From positions 1-19,592 of the forward strand of contig JSYX01000634.1 in NCBI GenBank assembly GCA_000787465.1: a stretch of 19,592 nucleotides of DNA, given 5' to 3'. A program made the translations under genes and the position numbers. This document shows positions 1 through 9,000 of the stretch, in pieces (position 1 is the stretch's first letter; every line of letters begins with the position of its first letter). Source of the stretch: Thermomucor indicae-seudaticae (taxonomy: Eukaryota > Mucoromycota > Mucoromycetes > Mucorales > Lichtheimiaceae). Below the pieces are notes generated by a model that was not told where the DNA came from, did not search any database, and saw nothing but the letters and a program-made list of their open reading frames with translations.

Positions 1-364
1 GTTAAAGCATGGCGCAAATTCCACTTGAAGTTGACGCAAAAACTACCAACAGAGGACGCAAAAAGTTATTCAAAAACCAATAGTTGTGCATATAAAAATG
101 TTAGACCGCAGTAAATGTGGATAGTCACAGTCAGTAGACCTCACAGACACATCGCTGTATCATGAACTCGGCATATTCTCTACTGAACAGGCTTTGTCGT
201 GTGATAATAAATATCGGCCACAAAATCTCATAGTAAACCAGTTTTTTGCGCTGTCGCACTCCTTCAATAAATAAGTGAATCAATAGAGCGGTTCTGGGTA
301 TAGAACGCCTTTTCAAGTTTCTCGAAAACTGGGCTTTGCGAATTTTTTTCTTTTTGTTCCTCTC
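1..364 (+). promoter_or_regulatory. Upstream region of the Set5-like gene, with a possible TATA box
   Basis: No gene is supported here. A TATAAAA motif lies at 91-97, about 270 bases before the ATG at 365, and the last 30 bases before the ATG are T-rich (tttttttctttttgttcctc-type), as is common for fungal 5' leaders. A reading frame on the opposite strand (131-559) is the antisense shadow of the first coding exon and has no recognisable domain. The TATA assignment is inference from motif and position only. Confidence 0.3.
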
Positions 365-1735
365 ATGTCCGACGAGAAAACGGTGCCTGAAGTGGACGCG
401 CTGGTCAGCGTCATTCAGCAACTGAAAATCGGACACCCGGACTATGGCGTCAAAAAGATCACGGCAAAGATTGTCGAGGAACATCCGACTTGGGCTGTGT
501 CCGAGAAGCGAGTTAAAAAGCTCATGCAAAATGAGGGTTTGACCAACGGCGAACAACATTTGGAAAAGAGTGGTGTCGAAGACGATCCGTCTGTGCCAGT
601 TTCGTTTATCGATCCAAAGCTGGACATCAAATCGGTCTCAACCAACGTCGTGGTATGTATATCGAGAAGGGAGACCCAAGAAAGGAAGAAAAAGCTTATA
701 TATGAAGGCCTAGGCCAAAATGATTGACCGTGTCACTGGCAAAGGTTTATTTGCAGCACGGGACATTGCAAAGAACGAGACAATCTTTGAAGAGACGCCT
801 CTCGTGTATTTCCCGCCGTGGGAAGGTTTTTCGCTGGCGCGCGACGGCAACGCATGTGGTATGTGCGCCAAACCGTTCGTGCGTGTCAGCCGGCTCGCAG
901 CGCGTTGCCCACATTGTGATATATTGTACTGTAGCAAGACTTGCAAAAGCACGGCTTGGGAAACTTTCCATCAGCTGGAGTGCACTCGGTTAAACCCGGC
1001 CATGGCGGATTTCATGAACTTTTGTGAAAACGAAAAGTGGTCTGCACCTATGGCTGTGTCTCGCATGTACGCTCATATGATCCTAGCACATCAACGTGGT
1101 GAACTTCAGACCATCCTGACCCACTATGAAGCCTTTGCAACTGTCAATCAAGCGGAACGTCAAGCCAAAGAAACAGAATGGATCTTTATGGTAGTGTCAG
1201 CATAACACGGAAGCCGTGCTTTTTCTCTTATGGTATTAAGCGATGTATACAAATCCATTAGGAACATCCTACAAGAGAGCTTTGGGCCAAGGCAAGGAAA
1301 CTCTTGAATCAGGCCTACAATCCTCCTCCAAAGAAATGCAAAATCACAAAGCCTTTACCTGAGCACTTGGCGGCCAAGCTGTTTAATGACGAAAACACCT
1401 TTTTAAACTACTTGGGCAAATTCAACATTAACAACCAAAACGGGGGCATGTATCTAGTCCAGTCACACATGAACCATAGTTGCATCCCGAACGTCGCCAT
1501 CGAATATCCTTACCCGATGTCCCAGTATAAGCTCGCTGTGCGCGCTGTGCGCGACATCAAGCAAGGCGAACAGCTTTGTGAAACCTATGTCAACCCGCGC
1601 TGGAACAAGGAAACCCGTATCAACTATCTTGACAAGACCTATATGTTCAAATGTAACTGCGAAAGATGCGAAAAGGACTTGCCACTGACGGATGAAATGC
1701 GGCGTGATTTGCGGCTGCGCCCTGAGAACGATTAG
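365..1735 (+). CDS. SET5: SET and MYND-finger lysine methyltransferase, Set5-like
   Basis: Likely protein-lysine methyltransferase of the SMYD/Set5 class, which transfers methyl groups from S-adenosylmethionine; yeast Set5 methylates histone H4. Three exons: 365-652, 714-1190 and 1262-1735, giving 412 residues. Both introns (61 and 71 nt) are GT-AG and phase 0. Visible order: an N-terminal region (about 20-60) with a W-VSEKRV motif typical of Set5-type proteins; the SET start GKGLFAARDI (105-114); an inserted MYND zinc finger with ligands C144, C147, C161, C164, C169, C173, H182 and C186; the SET catalytic NHSC-PN motif (326-332); the GEQLCETY motif ending at Y364; and a post-SET zinc cluster CNCERC (386-391). 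All key residues are present. Yeast Set5 is longer (526), mainly because it has more low-complexity sequence. The family is sure; the exact orthology to Set5 rather than another SMYD protein is inferred from the N-terminal region. Confidence 0.92.
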
Positions 1736-2445
1736 ATGTAGATAAATTACTGGTTATTGAATACCTTTTTTTTCTTGCGTCCTCCCTGGTAGTGTGTGTG
1801 CGTAAACTTAAAGTGAAATGTACGCCATGCTTTAACGAGGATTTACGGTGAATCGAGACACATTTGTATTTTGACACGCGCCAGAGAAAGCTTTATGGCA
1901 TGAATCTGCGCGTTCGACTGATTGAGTGATGAAGTGCACTGTCCCTTCTCATGAATCTACTGGATTTTTGCACTTGTGGAAAAGCCGTTTGATGCTGCCG
2001 GCAAAAACCTTTTTGCACTAACTCCATTTTCCATTCGATTTTTTTGGGGGGAGAGATGTTCGCACCTAGAATTAACAATATTCAGTATCTCTTGTCAATA
2101 TAATCAGAAATGGAAGTGTTCATCGAAAGGTCTCGGTTCTCTCCGTTTGCAAGAGTTTACTACAAGTGCATGAATCATGCCACATAAGCTGTTTCAGCCT
2201 AGATAGCTATCTAAACCGGACGTTCACTCTGTAGTTTAGAGACTTTCATTTCCGTTTTCGAAACTACAGGCATCCTCACCTGAACGCACTTTGAAATGTT
2301 ACGGGGCTTTGCTGTCTACCTTACAAGAATCCGTCTATTGAGGCCACAAAGGAAGATACAAGATAATTTGACCCCTTTCGTTGAAGACTAGACCAAGAAA
2401 AGAAGCTGACCAAGCTAGGTTTCTGCTCACAAGGCAAGCAAAGTT
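1736..2445. other. Intergenic stretch, no gene seen
   Basis: About 700 bases after the Set5-like stop. Short open frames (for example 1976-2173 and 1893-2078) overlap on opposite strands, lack flanking splice logic or known motifs, and look like chance. A T-run and GT-rich stretch directly after the stop (1750-1800) probably belongs to the 3' untranslated region. I see no tRNA, repeat or mobile element. Confidence 0.5.
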
Positions 2446-2804
2446 ATGGTAAAGGGTGAATGGTCACTTCAGCACCAAGGATGTCTTATTGCTGCGATCG
2501 ATTTCAGTACAGACGATATGGCTCAGCTTGTGTGTCTCCAACGGCAAGGGTATTCTTTGTCAAGTTATGTGATGGTAAGTTCTTCTGTTTCAAGTTCTGT
2601 CGATCGGAATTCTTATGATTTTCCGCTTTTCATCTTTGGAAAGGGGAGGTTTGGTGAGACGTAGAGGTTGCGCCTTGCTCCGCCTCCATCCCCATATTAT
2701 ACTAGCCAATGCTTTAAGTTGGATACTTTTATAAATCTATTTCACAGGTAACAGACGCGGGGGTGGACTCCGCCACGGCGGGAATACCCGTTGGGGCTAA
2801 GTAA
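2446..2804 (+). other. Possible small spliced ORF, doubtful
   Basis: A possible two-exon unit. Exon one starts at the ATG at 2446 and ends at 2574 before a consensus donor GTAAGT. A good acceptor (tttcacag) ends at 2747. The join keeps two different frames open. The ATG-2446 frame gives 61 residues ending in a stop at 2802-2804. The frame one base earlier, from an internal ATG at 2463, ends in a glycine/arginine-rich tail (RRGGGLRHGG) with a stop at 2798-2800. The second exon is GC-rich and contains two perfect short inverted repeats (GTGG/CCAC around 2762-2775 and CGGG/CCCG around 2779-2790). No known domain is recognised. It may be a small gene, a non-coding transcript or chance. Confidence 0.2.
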
Positions 2805-3444
2805 CGTTTCACTTTTACCATGGAGAGAAGGAAAAGGTGCCTAACGACGACTGGATTTATGTGCTGTTCGATGTATATTTTGCGTTGATTGAAAGCCAAG
2901 TTTCAGCGGAAGGTATTCATCAAACGTGGATCACGTACTCACTAGCCGTAATATTGGTTTCATTTTCGCACGAATTTGGTTCACAGTTGACACAAAGTAT
3001 ACCTGCAAGTAGCGCAATAAGCAGTGTCAGCCAGCAATAAATGACAACGGCGCACGATGCTTATCAAAGTGCATACCAATTTCTATATAAATAGATATGC
3101 TATAATCTCCTTATTCGCTTCAAGCATTAATAGCTTCATTGGCTCAGAAAAGCCTGTAGACCTTGTTACATTTTTCAAAGCAATGTGCAGGCCTTTGATT
3201 TCATTTTGTGTTGTGTGACAATACCATGTGCGCAAGTACCTTCTTCTGCCAATTGCCATTTTCATACGCTTCGGCTCCATATCTATCCTTCACGTCGTGT
3301 GCACGAACCAGACACAAATCGCTGTACACGTGCCATGAGCACATGAACAACAGAAACTTTTTGCTTTATTCTGTAAAAAGTATATCGTCATCTGACTGCA
3401 GTAACGAGAAGCCGCTCAATTAATCAAGCTTCAAGGCATCCTAG
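2805..3444. other. Intergenic stretch, no gene seen
   Basis: About 640 bases. The open frame 2837-3040 starts at GTG, is hydrophobic in the middle and has no recognised motif. The frame 3208-3423 could be spliced onto the candidate exon starting at 3445 (donor GTAAAA at 3373), but its protein is cysteine-rich and unlike any family I know. Nothing here is well supported. Confidence 0.4.
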
Positions 3445-3817
3445 GCAGTAAGTGGAAAGCGCCCTAAAAGCGTAAATTTTAGAGTCGTGGTAAAGAGGAG
3501 GTAGTACTTACTAGTGGGGCTCCAATCTAGTTCTGAAGGCTAGTCGACTTGATTAGCAGGATCAACCACGAGCGAGTAAAGAGCCATTTGATCCCAAAAT
3601 GAAAGAACGTCTTGCTACTGTAGAATTCGAACACGGAAACTCTACACCGCGAGGGCTAGCAACATCTACTGAGGAACAATTGCAAGCTCTTCATAGAATA
3701 GTTGGTCGCCGAGTATGAGGACAGCCTCCGAAAGAGCCACGACAGAACGTTTATATACAACTTTTACGTCAGATGAACAAATTTGGCCACATACCCACAT
3801 ACAAGTCTATTCTCTAA
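3445..3817 (+). pseudogene. Coding-like exons of an unidentified gene or gene remnant
   Basis: Three short segments read like protein and join with intron sizes normal for this genome. Segment a is 3445-3489, after an acceptor cctag, encoding a basic stretch with KRPKSVNFRVV. A 70-nt intron (GTAAAG to attagcag, 3490-3559) leads to segment b, 3560-3712, a hydrophilic stretch that includes FDPKMKERLATVEFEHG. A 60-nt intron (GTATGA to gtcag, 3713-3772) leads to segment c, 3773-3817, ending at TAA. Unspliced, the frame of segment b meets a TGA at 3716-3718 and then stays open for 32 more codons to the same TAA. So the piece is either a real spliced 3' end or a decayed ORF with one stop. No convincing upstream exon or start is found, and no family is recognised. 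Confidence 0.3.
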
Positions 3818-5660
3818 AATTTGCGATGGTATACAAAAGATTTTGCGCAAAGAAACTAAATGATTTACGCAAGAGATACTTATAACGAATTACAGGAAAG
3901 TGAATCAGAATATGCGGTCAGTCCGTTGTCCACTTTTCATTAAGCAATCATCAACCCTAAGCCTGTACGCCGCCAAAGGCAGCCACCATCGACACAGACA
4001 GGGCTCAGTTTTTAAAAGGAAAAAGGACGTTCGAACGTCCACCCACCCGCGCCGATTGCGTTCGCGTTCGGCCTTTCTCCCTCGATAAAGAGGGAAAAAA
4101 CCGCAATCTTGGCGAAAAATATATCCTTGCCGTTGGAGATACAGAACTTGCGCCTTCACTCAACGGATTGCACCAATAAAAGACCTTCTTTATCTGTTTT
4201 GAGAGCAGGAACATGGCTTGGCCGGCTCCTTCCATGGTCAAAAGTCTAGCGCGTTAAAGGGGAACAGGGGAACGAATATCCCATAATTTGCATAGGGGGA
4301 CTCTTGTTACCGATATGAACAATGCGATCGCATAACGTTTCAAAAAGTGTTGAGTTGAGGATGCTTATAATATTGAAAAAAGTTGCATATGTTCAAGCGA
4401 AGTCCACGGTCTTATTACAGTAAGAGCTGTGTTGGGCAAGGGACGTGGTAGGGACGGGTGGGTGAGTGCCTTTTGTACAGCCTCACTTCGGTGGCCCTCT
4501 GCCATACATAACTTAGCCAGTGGACGTTGGTTGCCAGACGTTTCACGTAGTCGGTGTAAGCGTACGGAAACAGTTGTTAAAATGCGACATAACTGGAAAT
4601 GGATAATTCTCGAGGCCAGCAGACACTCTTTCAATAATCGAAGCGTGTTACGAGTGGATACTAACATTTTGTTCAATGAAAACGCCGCAGTGCGCGGTCA
4701 TTCCTTTTGTCTCTTTATATTCAGATTACATGGATAAAAGAGCAAATTGGGTTATTGCTTTTTACTTTATTCTGCATTGCCTCTTCCCTCAAGAAGAAGA
4801 GAGGAAATACACTGGGTCTCAATTTAAGGCTCAGGGGTGAAACCCCACAAAGTGAACATTAAATCGAATTGAAGCCCAGCTATTGCCGTGGAGTAGCATA
4901 CTGTGGCATTATCCTGCGTGCGAAGTTCACATTAAACTTACAGAATACATGCTGTTAATAAACAGTCGTGAGTGAGTGTCCTTTTCTTTGTCCACTGCTA
5001 AATATGTATCTGTCATCATATGGACCATCAGGAACTTATCCTGCGAACTCAACTGGGTGAATCCTGGCACGGGAAAAAAATTTCTATGACCCACCCACAA
5101 ATCCGATATCATTGTACCTGTTATCTGTAGAAATTGGTAGAATTCCATTAAGTGACAATCGGAAGTCCTCTCATACTTCACCCGGAACACACCAAGTTCC
5201 AACAAGGACTACTCTCCATTATTTCTGGCTTGCGACAGAGTCGACTGATAAAACTGTGGACGCAGTGTTGATGCGTGCTGGTGAGCGTGCGTCGTTAACG
5301 GTAATGTATATGCCCACATGTATTAGGACTCATTAATATTAGTCACAGCAACGTAAGGATGGACAAGCGAGAATCTATAAGGTAATAGAGGGCGTCGAAG
5401 CGGGTTGAGACGACGATGAAGAGGCATAGCCGCAGCGTTTTACCGTAAAGAGAACAAGATGGTTTACAGAAATTTCCAATTGTATATAGAAATCGTATTG
5501 ATGATCTGGATTCCCAGAACACTAGCCTGGGTAGGAAATCGTTAGGAAAATGGGAAGGGAAAGCTTGAAAAAGCTAAACAAACCGAAATTACGGTGTATT
5601 TTACCTGACTAGGGCTTTACGCATATGTACTGCAGGCTCTGGATTTAGTGATGTAAGTTC
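3818..5660. other. Long gene-poor stretch, no gene seen
   Basis: About 1.8 kb. The longest frames are 4429-4737 (+) and 4365-4676 (-), which are antisense to each other and start at GTG/TTG, and 4927-5205 (-), which starts at TTG. None has a recognisable domain, a clean start or matching splice sites. Base composition and frequent stops suggest non-coding DNA or strongly decayed sequence. The palindrome at 4025-4040 and a stem-loop at 4078-4095 lie inside it. Confidence 0.45.
4025..4040. repeat. Perfect 16-bp palindrome
   Basis: GGACGTTCGAACGTCC reads the same on both strands. Such a two-fold site could bind a dimeric factor, but about 0.3 perfect 16-mers are expected by chance in a window of this size, so function is not implied. 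Nearby, TCCCTC (4078-4083) and GAGGGA (4090-4095) form a separate 6-bp stem with a 6-nt loop followed by an A-run. Confidence 0.6.
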
Positions 5661-5822
5661 CTAAAGCGATCGATAATTGTTAAATCGAAATTAGTGACAT
5701 TTCCCAGCTCGCCGACTTGACAAAGGCTAAAGTGATCGTTAAATCGAAATACCGCTAAAGCGAGCGCCCACTGTACAGTTATGACGGACATGATATATTG
5801 AAGCGAAACTTGAAATTTCGCT
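5661..5822. repeat. Cluster of short direct repeats and a hairpin
   Basis: Unit one (5661-5691) and unit two (5727-5750) share CTAAAG, then GATCG, then a 13-base identity GTTAAATCGAAAT (5679-5691 and 5738-5750); unit two lacks about 7 bases in the middle. A third partial start, CTAAAGCGA, follows at 5755. Then AGCGAAA (5802-5808) pairs with TTTCGCT (5816-5822) around a 7-nt loop. No coding frame is present. It may be a remnant of a small repetitive element or a protein-binding array; no known element is recognised. Confidence 0.5.
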
Positions 5823-6329
5823 CTGATCGATGGTCATATTTCAACTGTGTTATCATAATGCCGTCTTCTCTTTTGGCCATTTGCGATGACCATTAGGCTA
5901 GCATCCTGTTCTTCGGGAAGCGTGCTTTTTTGCTTGACCTTTCTTATCATGCACTTGTCACTGAAGCTCCTTCAGAGTGAACCGCCTGAGAGATATTCTG
6001 AATAAATGTTACGCCTACGTGCTCCGTCAAGGCTGTTTACCAGGTACGTTGAAGCCCAAGTCTTTTCCGTTTATCTTCAGGGACCGTCCTGTGTTTGTTA
6101 CATACTTCGCGTTTCTGTCTTGCTGGATCTCGAACGCTCAAGTACACTTTCCAAGTCCATCCTTATGTTTCCCTTTTATGTGACTTTGACCGGTATTTGT
6201 ACTTTATCCTTTCTTTCTTTCTTCGGCTGGTGGCAAGATGGCTTACAGAGAGTTGGAAGCCTTGCGCTTCGGGACTCTCAAATTATATAACCACGGTCGC
6301 ACCCGATTATACGCTGTAAGGCCGCGAAG
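5823..6329. other. Upstream of the Mex67-like gene, no gene supported
   Basis: Three overlapping frames are open between 5977 and 6319 on the plus strand. One of them (ATG at 6006) would give a hydrophobic 94-residue peptide, but no frame is favoured, none has a known motif, and the T-rich composition alone explains the hydrophobicity. The stretch most likely holds the promoter and possibly a 5' untranslated exon of the gene at 6413. Confidence 0.4.
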
Positions 6330-6352
6330 GCACTCAGTGCGCCGGCTGGCGC
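6330..6352 (+). promoter_or_regulatory. GC-rich double hairpin before the Mex67-like start
   Basis: GCACTCAGTGC (6330-6340) is an inverted repeat with a single central base. It runs into GCGCC/GGCGC (6339-6343 and 6348-6352) around the loop GGCT. The pair stands out in AT-richer flanks and lies about 60-80 bases before the ATG at 6413, so it could be part of the 5' untranslated region or promoter. Function is unknown. Confidence 0.35.
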
Positions 6353-6412
6353 CTTGCTTCTTTTGGGTTACGAGCCAAAAATTTTTTGGTTCTGTTTTTG
6401 CATAAACCGGCA

Positions 6413-9000
6413 ATGTCAACTAATCAGCAAGCACCACCTGCCAGAGGTTCTTTGGCCATGTTTGGTAACGTGCTGCCTTCTCCCAAGCTACCTACTACAA
6501 TGACGGAATCAGCAACAAAGCAGAACGATCAGGGAAAAACGACAACGATAGTAGCAGCTAATCAGCAAGCACCACCTGCGAGAGGTCTTTTTGCGATGTT
6601 TGGCAAAATGCCATCAGTACTGGCAACAACGACGGGATCAGCAACAGCGCAGAACAAGTTCGATGGCGATCAGGCCTCAAAGGACAACAACAACAATAGC
6701 GGTATTGCTAGTAGCAGTAACGGTGGTGGTGCTTGGCGTACCGCTACACGGAGACAACGTAAAGCACTAGCTTTGAAAGCTCAACAACCTGGTACGACTG
6801 TTACTGTCACTGCAAGCCCGGCTACTGTGGAGCCGGAAGATACAGACGTTCTTATGGGTGGTACCGGCAAGAGAAAGAAACGTAATAAGCGATTGTAAGC
6901 AAGTCATTGTCGACACGAACGTGGATATTCTATGATTAAACTTCTTTTTGATAGTTCGCCGTATGGTTCCCGAGACCAGGCACGACATGTTCAACGGAAG
7001 CAAGCATTAATGGAGGCAACGCCTGTCGAACGAGTAGAGTTATTGGTAGGACATATACCTGGACAGAGTAGTTAGGATTTTCGAACTTACGGAAGCCCCA
7101 GGTGTCTGGCTTCCCACCTGGTACAGAAATGGCAGTAGTGAGCTTTCTTCAACAAAAGTCGAAGAAAGATTGGGAGCCACTTGAAGTAAGTCTATACTTA
7201 AACGTAGCTTTTGCAATGGTAGTGCTAATAACAATCACCGGTGCCGCAGGTCAGGATTGTAGAAGGTCAAATGCTGCTTGCTGTTAATGGGGCGATAGTG
7301 GCCAATGCCATTATCCGACTGAACGGTTATATATTCGGTACAGACCAGGTATGCATATATGTCCTTATTTTGTTTACAGGCCTTCATTGACTGTTCTGTC
7401 TGTAGCTGCGGATATCCTTGTTCAGTGAGGCCAAACCAGTTTTATCCAATGGTGTGAAAAAAGAGACGACGATGGATATCCTGCGCGAGTTTCTACGATC
7501 CAGATGGAATAGTGGAGCTCAGGCTTTAAATCTCGAAAACATAGCCGCAGATCCAATATTGAAAAGAGGCAAGATTCGGCCACTAGGCGCAGCAAGTGTA
7601 GATGCTATGCTTGGTCCTGCACTTATGAAGCTAGCAGGGGAAATGTTCCCTAATGTGAGCTCCACCGAATCAAAAAAAGCCATATTTTTATGAAGCTAAC
7701 TTGTTGCTGGCAGGTGATCACAATCTCTTTTGCTCGGAACCATTTAAAGACCGTCCATCATATCTCAACCATAACACAATTCTTGCCAAACGTGCAAAAT
7801 ATCTCCTTGGAAGACAACTTGATCAAGACGTTTGAAAATCTGGACCCCATTTCTGGTGCTGGCAAGTTAAAACACCTAAGAGAATTGGTCCTTCTGGGCA
7901 ATCCTTTGCGAGAGACTATGATCAAGAGAAGCGGCAATGACCGATATTATATACGGTATAGGGGTTTGCTTTTGAGTATTGTTATAAATTCAGACTTTCT
8001 TTGCTGATGCTAGTATGATAGGAATGCCGTCAAACGTTTTCCGTCGCTGGTGTTATTAGATGGTTCCCCAGTGGAATTATCAGAGGAAGAAAAGATGACT
8101 ATCCAGCGAACCCAAAGTATACTCCCACTGGAAACAAAATCACAGTTTTTCGATAACGAAGCCACTCAAGGAATAGCATTCGAGTTTTTATCCAGGTGAG
8201 TGGCCAAGATATTCATTGGGGACGGCATAGGGATTTGGAGCGAAGCGCTTATCCCTTTTATATATAGGTATCTTAATTTATTTGATACCGACCGCTCTAC
8301 TCTTCGACCGTTATACGACGAAAACGCTACTTTCACACTTAGCACATGGATCAAAATGCGCAGCGCATCCAAAGTGAGTCGAAGGAAAAAGAAGAAAATG
8401 ATGGATGATGACAATGGAGAAGTGTTGTGGACTGAACTTGGCAGGAATGTGCCAAAAATCGTGAAGTCAAATAGCAGTAGTAAGTATTTATAGTCGCCAC
8501 TTGGGATGGACGCGTTGACCTGTTATAATCCATTCAGAACAAAGCGGGAAGCATCTATTTCATGGACCAGAATTGATTTGTGCAACATTATGCAGATTGC
8601 CCTCTACTGTGCATGACCTAAGCAAAACACATGACTTCCTTATCGATGCTTTTCAACTTCCATTCGGAAGTAGTCATCTGTTGAATATTTTTGTGCACGG
8701 TGAATTCAAAGAAGGTAAGCCATTCAGTGCAAAAAAGAAACAAAAGGAGGCTGTTGGTGATAATTCATCATTGTGCTTGTTTAGTTGAGAAGGGCATAGC
8801 ATTGTCGTTTGACCGTACCTTTGTTCTTCGTCCTTCATTACCTGATTCACCGTAAGTAGCATGGCCCAGCAAATCCAAGCCCAGAAATTGATTGCAGTAA
8901 ATTTTTTAGGGCTTTGGCCGCGGGTTGGCCGTACGTTATAGTTTCAGATATTCTCTGTGTGAGGGATTACTGCTCACTTTCTGCTCCGAGGACTGATTAG
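6413..9000 (+). CDS. MEX67: mRNA export receptor, Mex67/NXF1 family
   Basis: Large subunit of the Mex67-Mtr2 (NXF1-NXT1) dimer that carries mRNPs through nuclear pores. Eleven exons: 6413-6894, 6955-7045, 7102-7185, 7250-7348, 7406-7654, 7714-7955, 8022-8195, 8268-8479, 8538-8714, 8785-8851, 8910-9000; introns 56-72 nt; 655 residues. Domains: a low-complexity basic N-terminus with a tandem repeat; an NXF-like acidic-to-basic motif (DTDVLM 143-148, KRKKRNKRFSPY 153-164) like that before the RRM of animal NXF1; an RRM-like fold (about 187-258, VSGFPPGTE); leucine-rich repeats (about 336-435, with ISLEDNLIKTFENL and LRELVLLGNPLRE); and an NTF2-like domain (about 455-645, with LPSTVHDL, VHGEF and SFDRTFVLRP, then GWPYVIVSD). 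The last exon stops 13 codons after ILCVRDY, without the usual TAP-C (UBA-like) domain that binds FG nucleoporins. The start is the first ATG of the long N-terminal exon; an upstream exon cannot be excluded. Confidence 0.88.
6422..6697 (+). repeat. Tandem 138-bp duplication in the first Mex67 exon
   Basis: Two head-to-tail units, 6422-6559 and 6560-6697, stay in frame (46 codons each). The first 44 bases of each are nearly identical and encode NQQAPPARG--AMFG. The rest has diverged but keeps the order of a TT-rich, S/G-ATxQN and D-Q segment. It sits in the disordered N-terminus before the basic motif, where length change is likely tolerated. Confidence 0.75.

Noticed and set aside
4078..4095. 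A stem-loop followed by an A-run, resembling a bacterial terminator on the opposite strand.
   Set aside because: The window is eukaryotic, there is no gene ending there, and a 6-bp stem is common by chance.
2535..4139. A 15-base identity in inverted orientation (TCTCCAACGGCAAGG at 2535-2549 and its complement at 4125-4139), with weaker flanking similarity.
   Set aside because: A 15-mer match in either orientation is expected about 0.3-0.4 times by chance in a window this long, and the flanks are only loosely alike, so terminal inverted repeats of an element are not supported.
4365..4737. Overlapping long open frames of about 100 codons on both strands.
   Set aside because: They are antisense to each other, start at GTG/TTG rather than ATG, and show no known domain or splice partner.
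4927..5205. A 92-codon minus-strand open frame.
   Set aside because: It starts at TTG, has no recognisable motif and has no flanking exon signals.
5977..6319. Three overlapping plus-strand frames, one encoding a hydrophobic peptide.
   Set aside because: T-rich DNA gives hydrophobic codons in every frame; no frame is favoured and no start context or family supports a gene.
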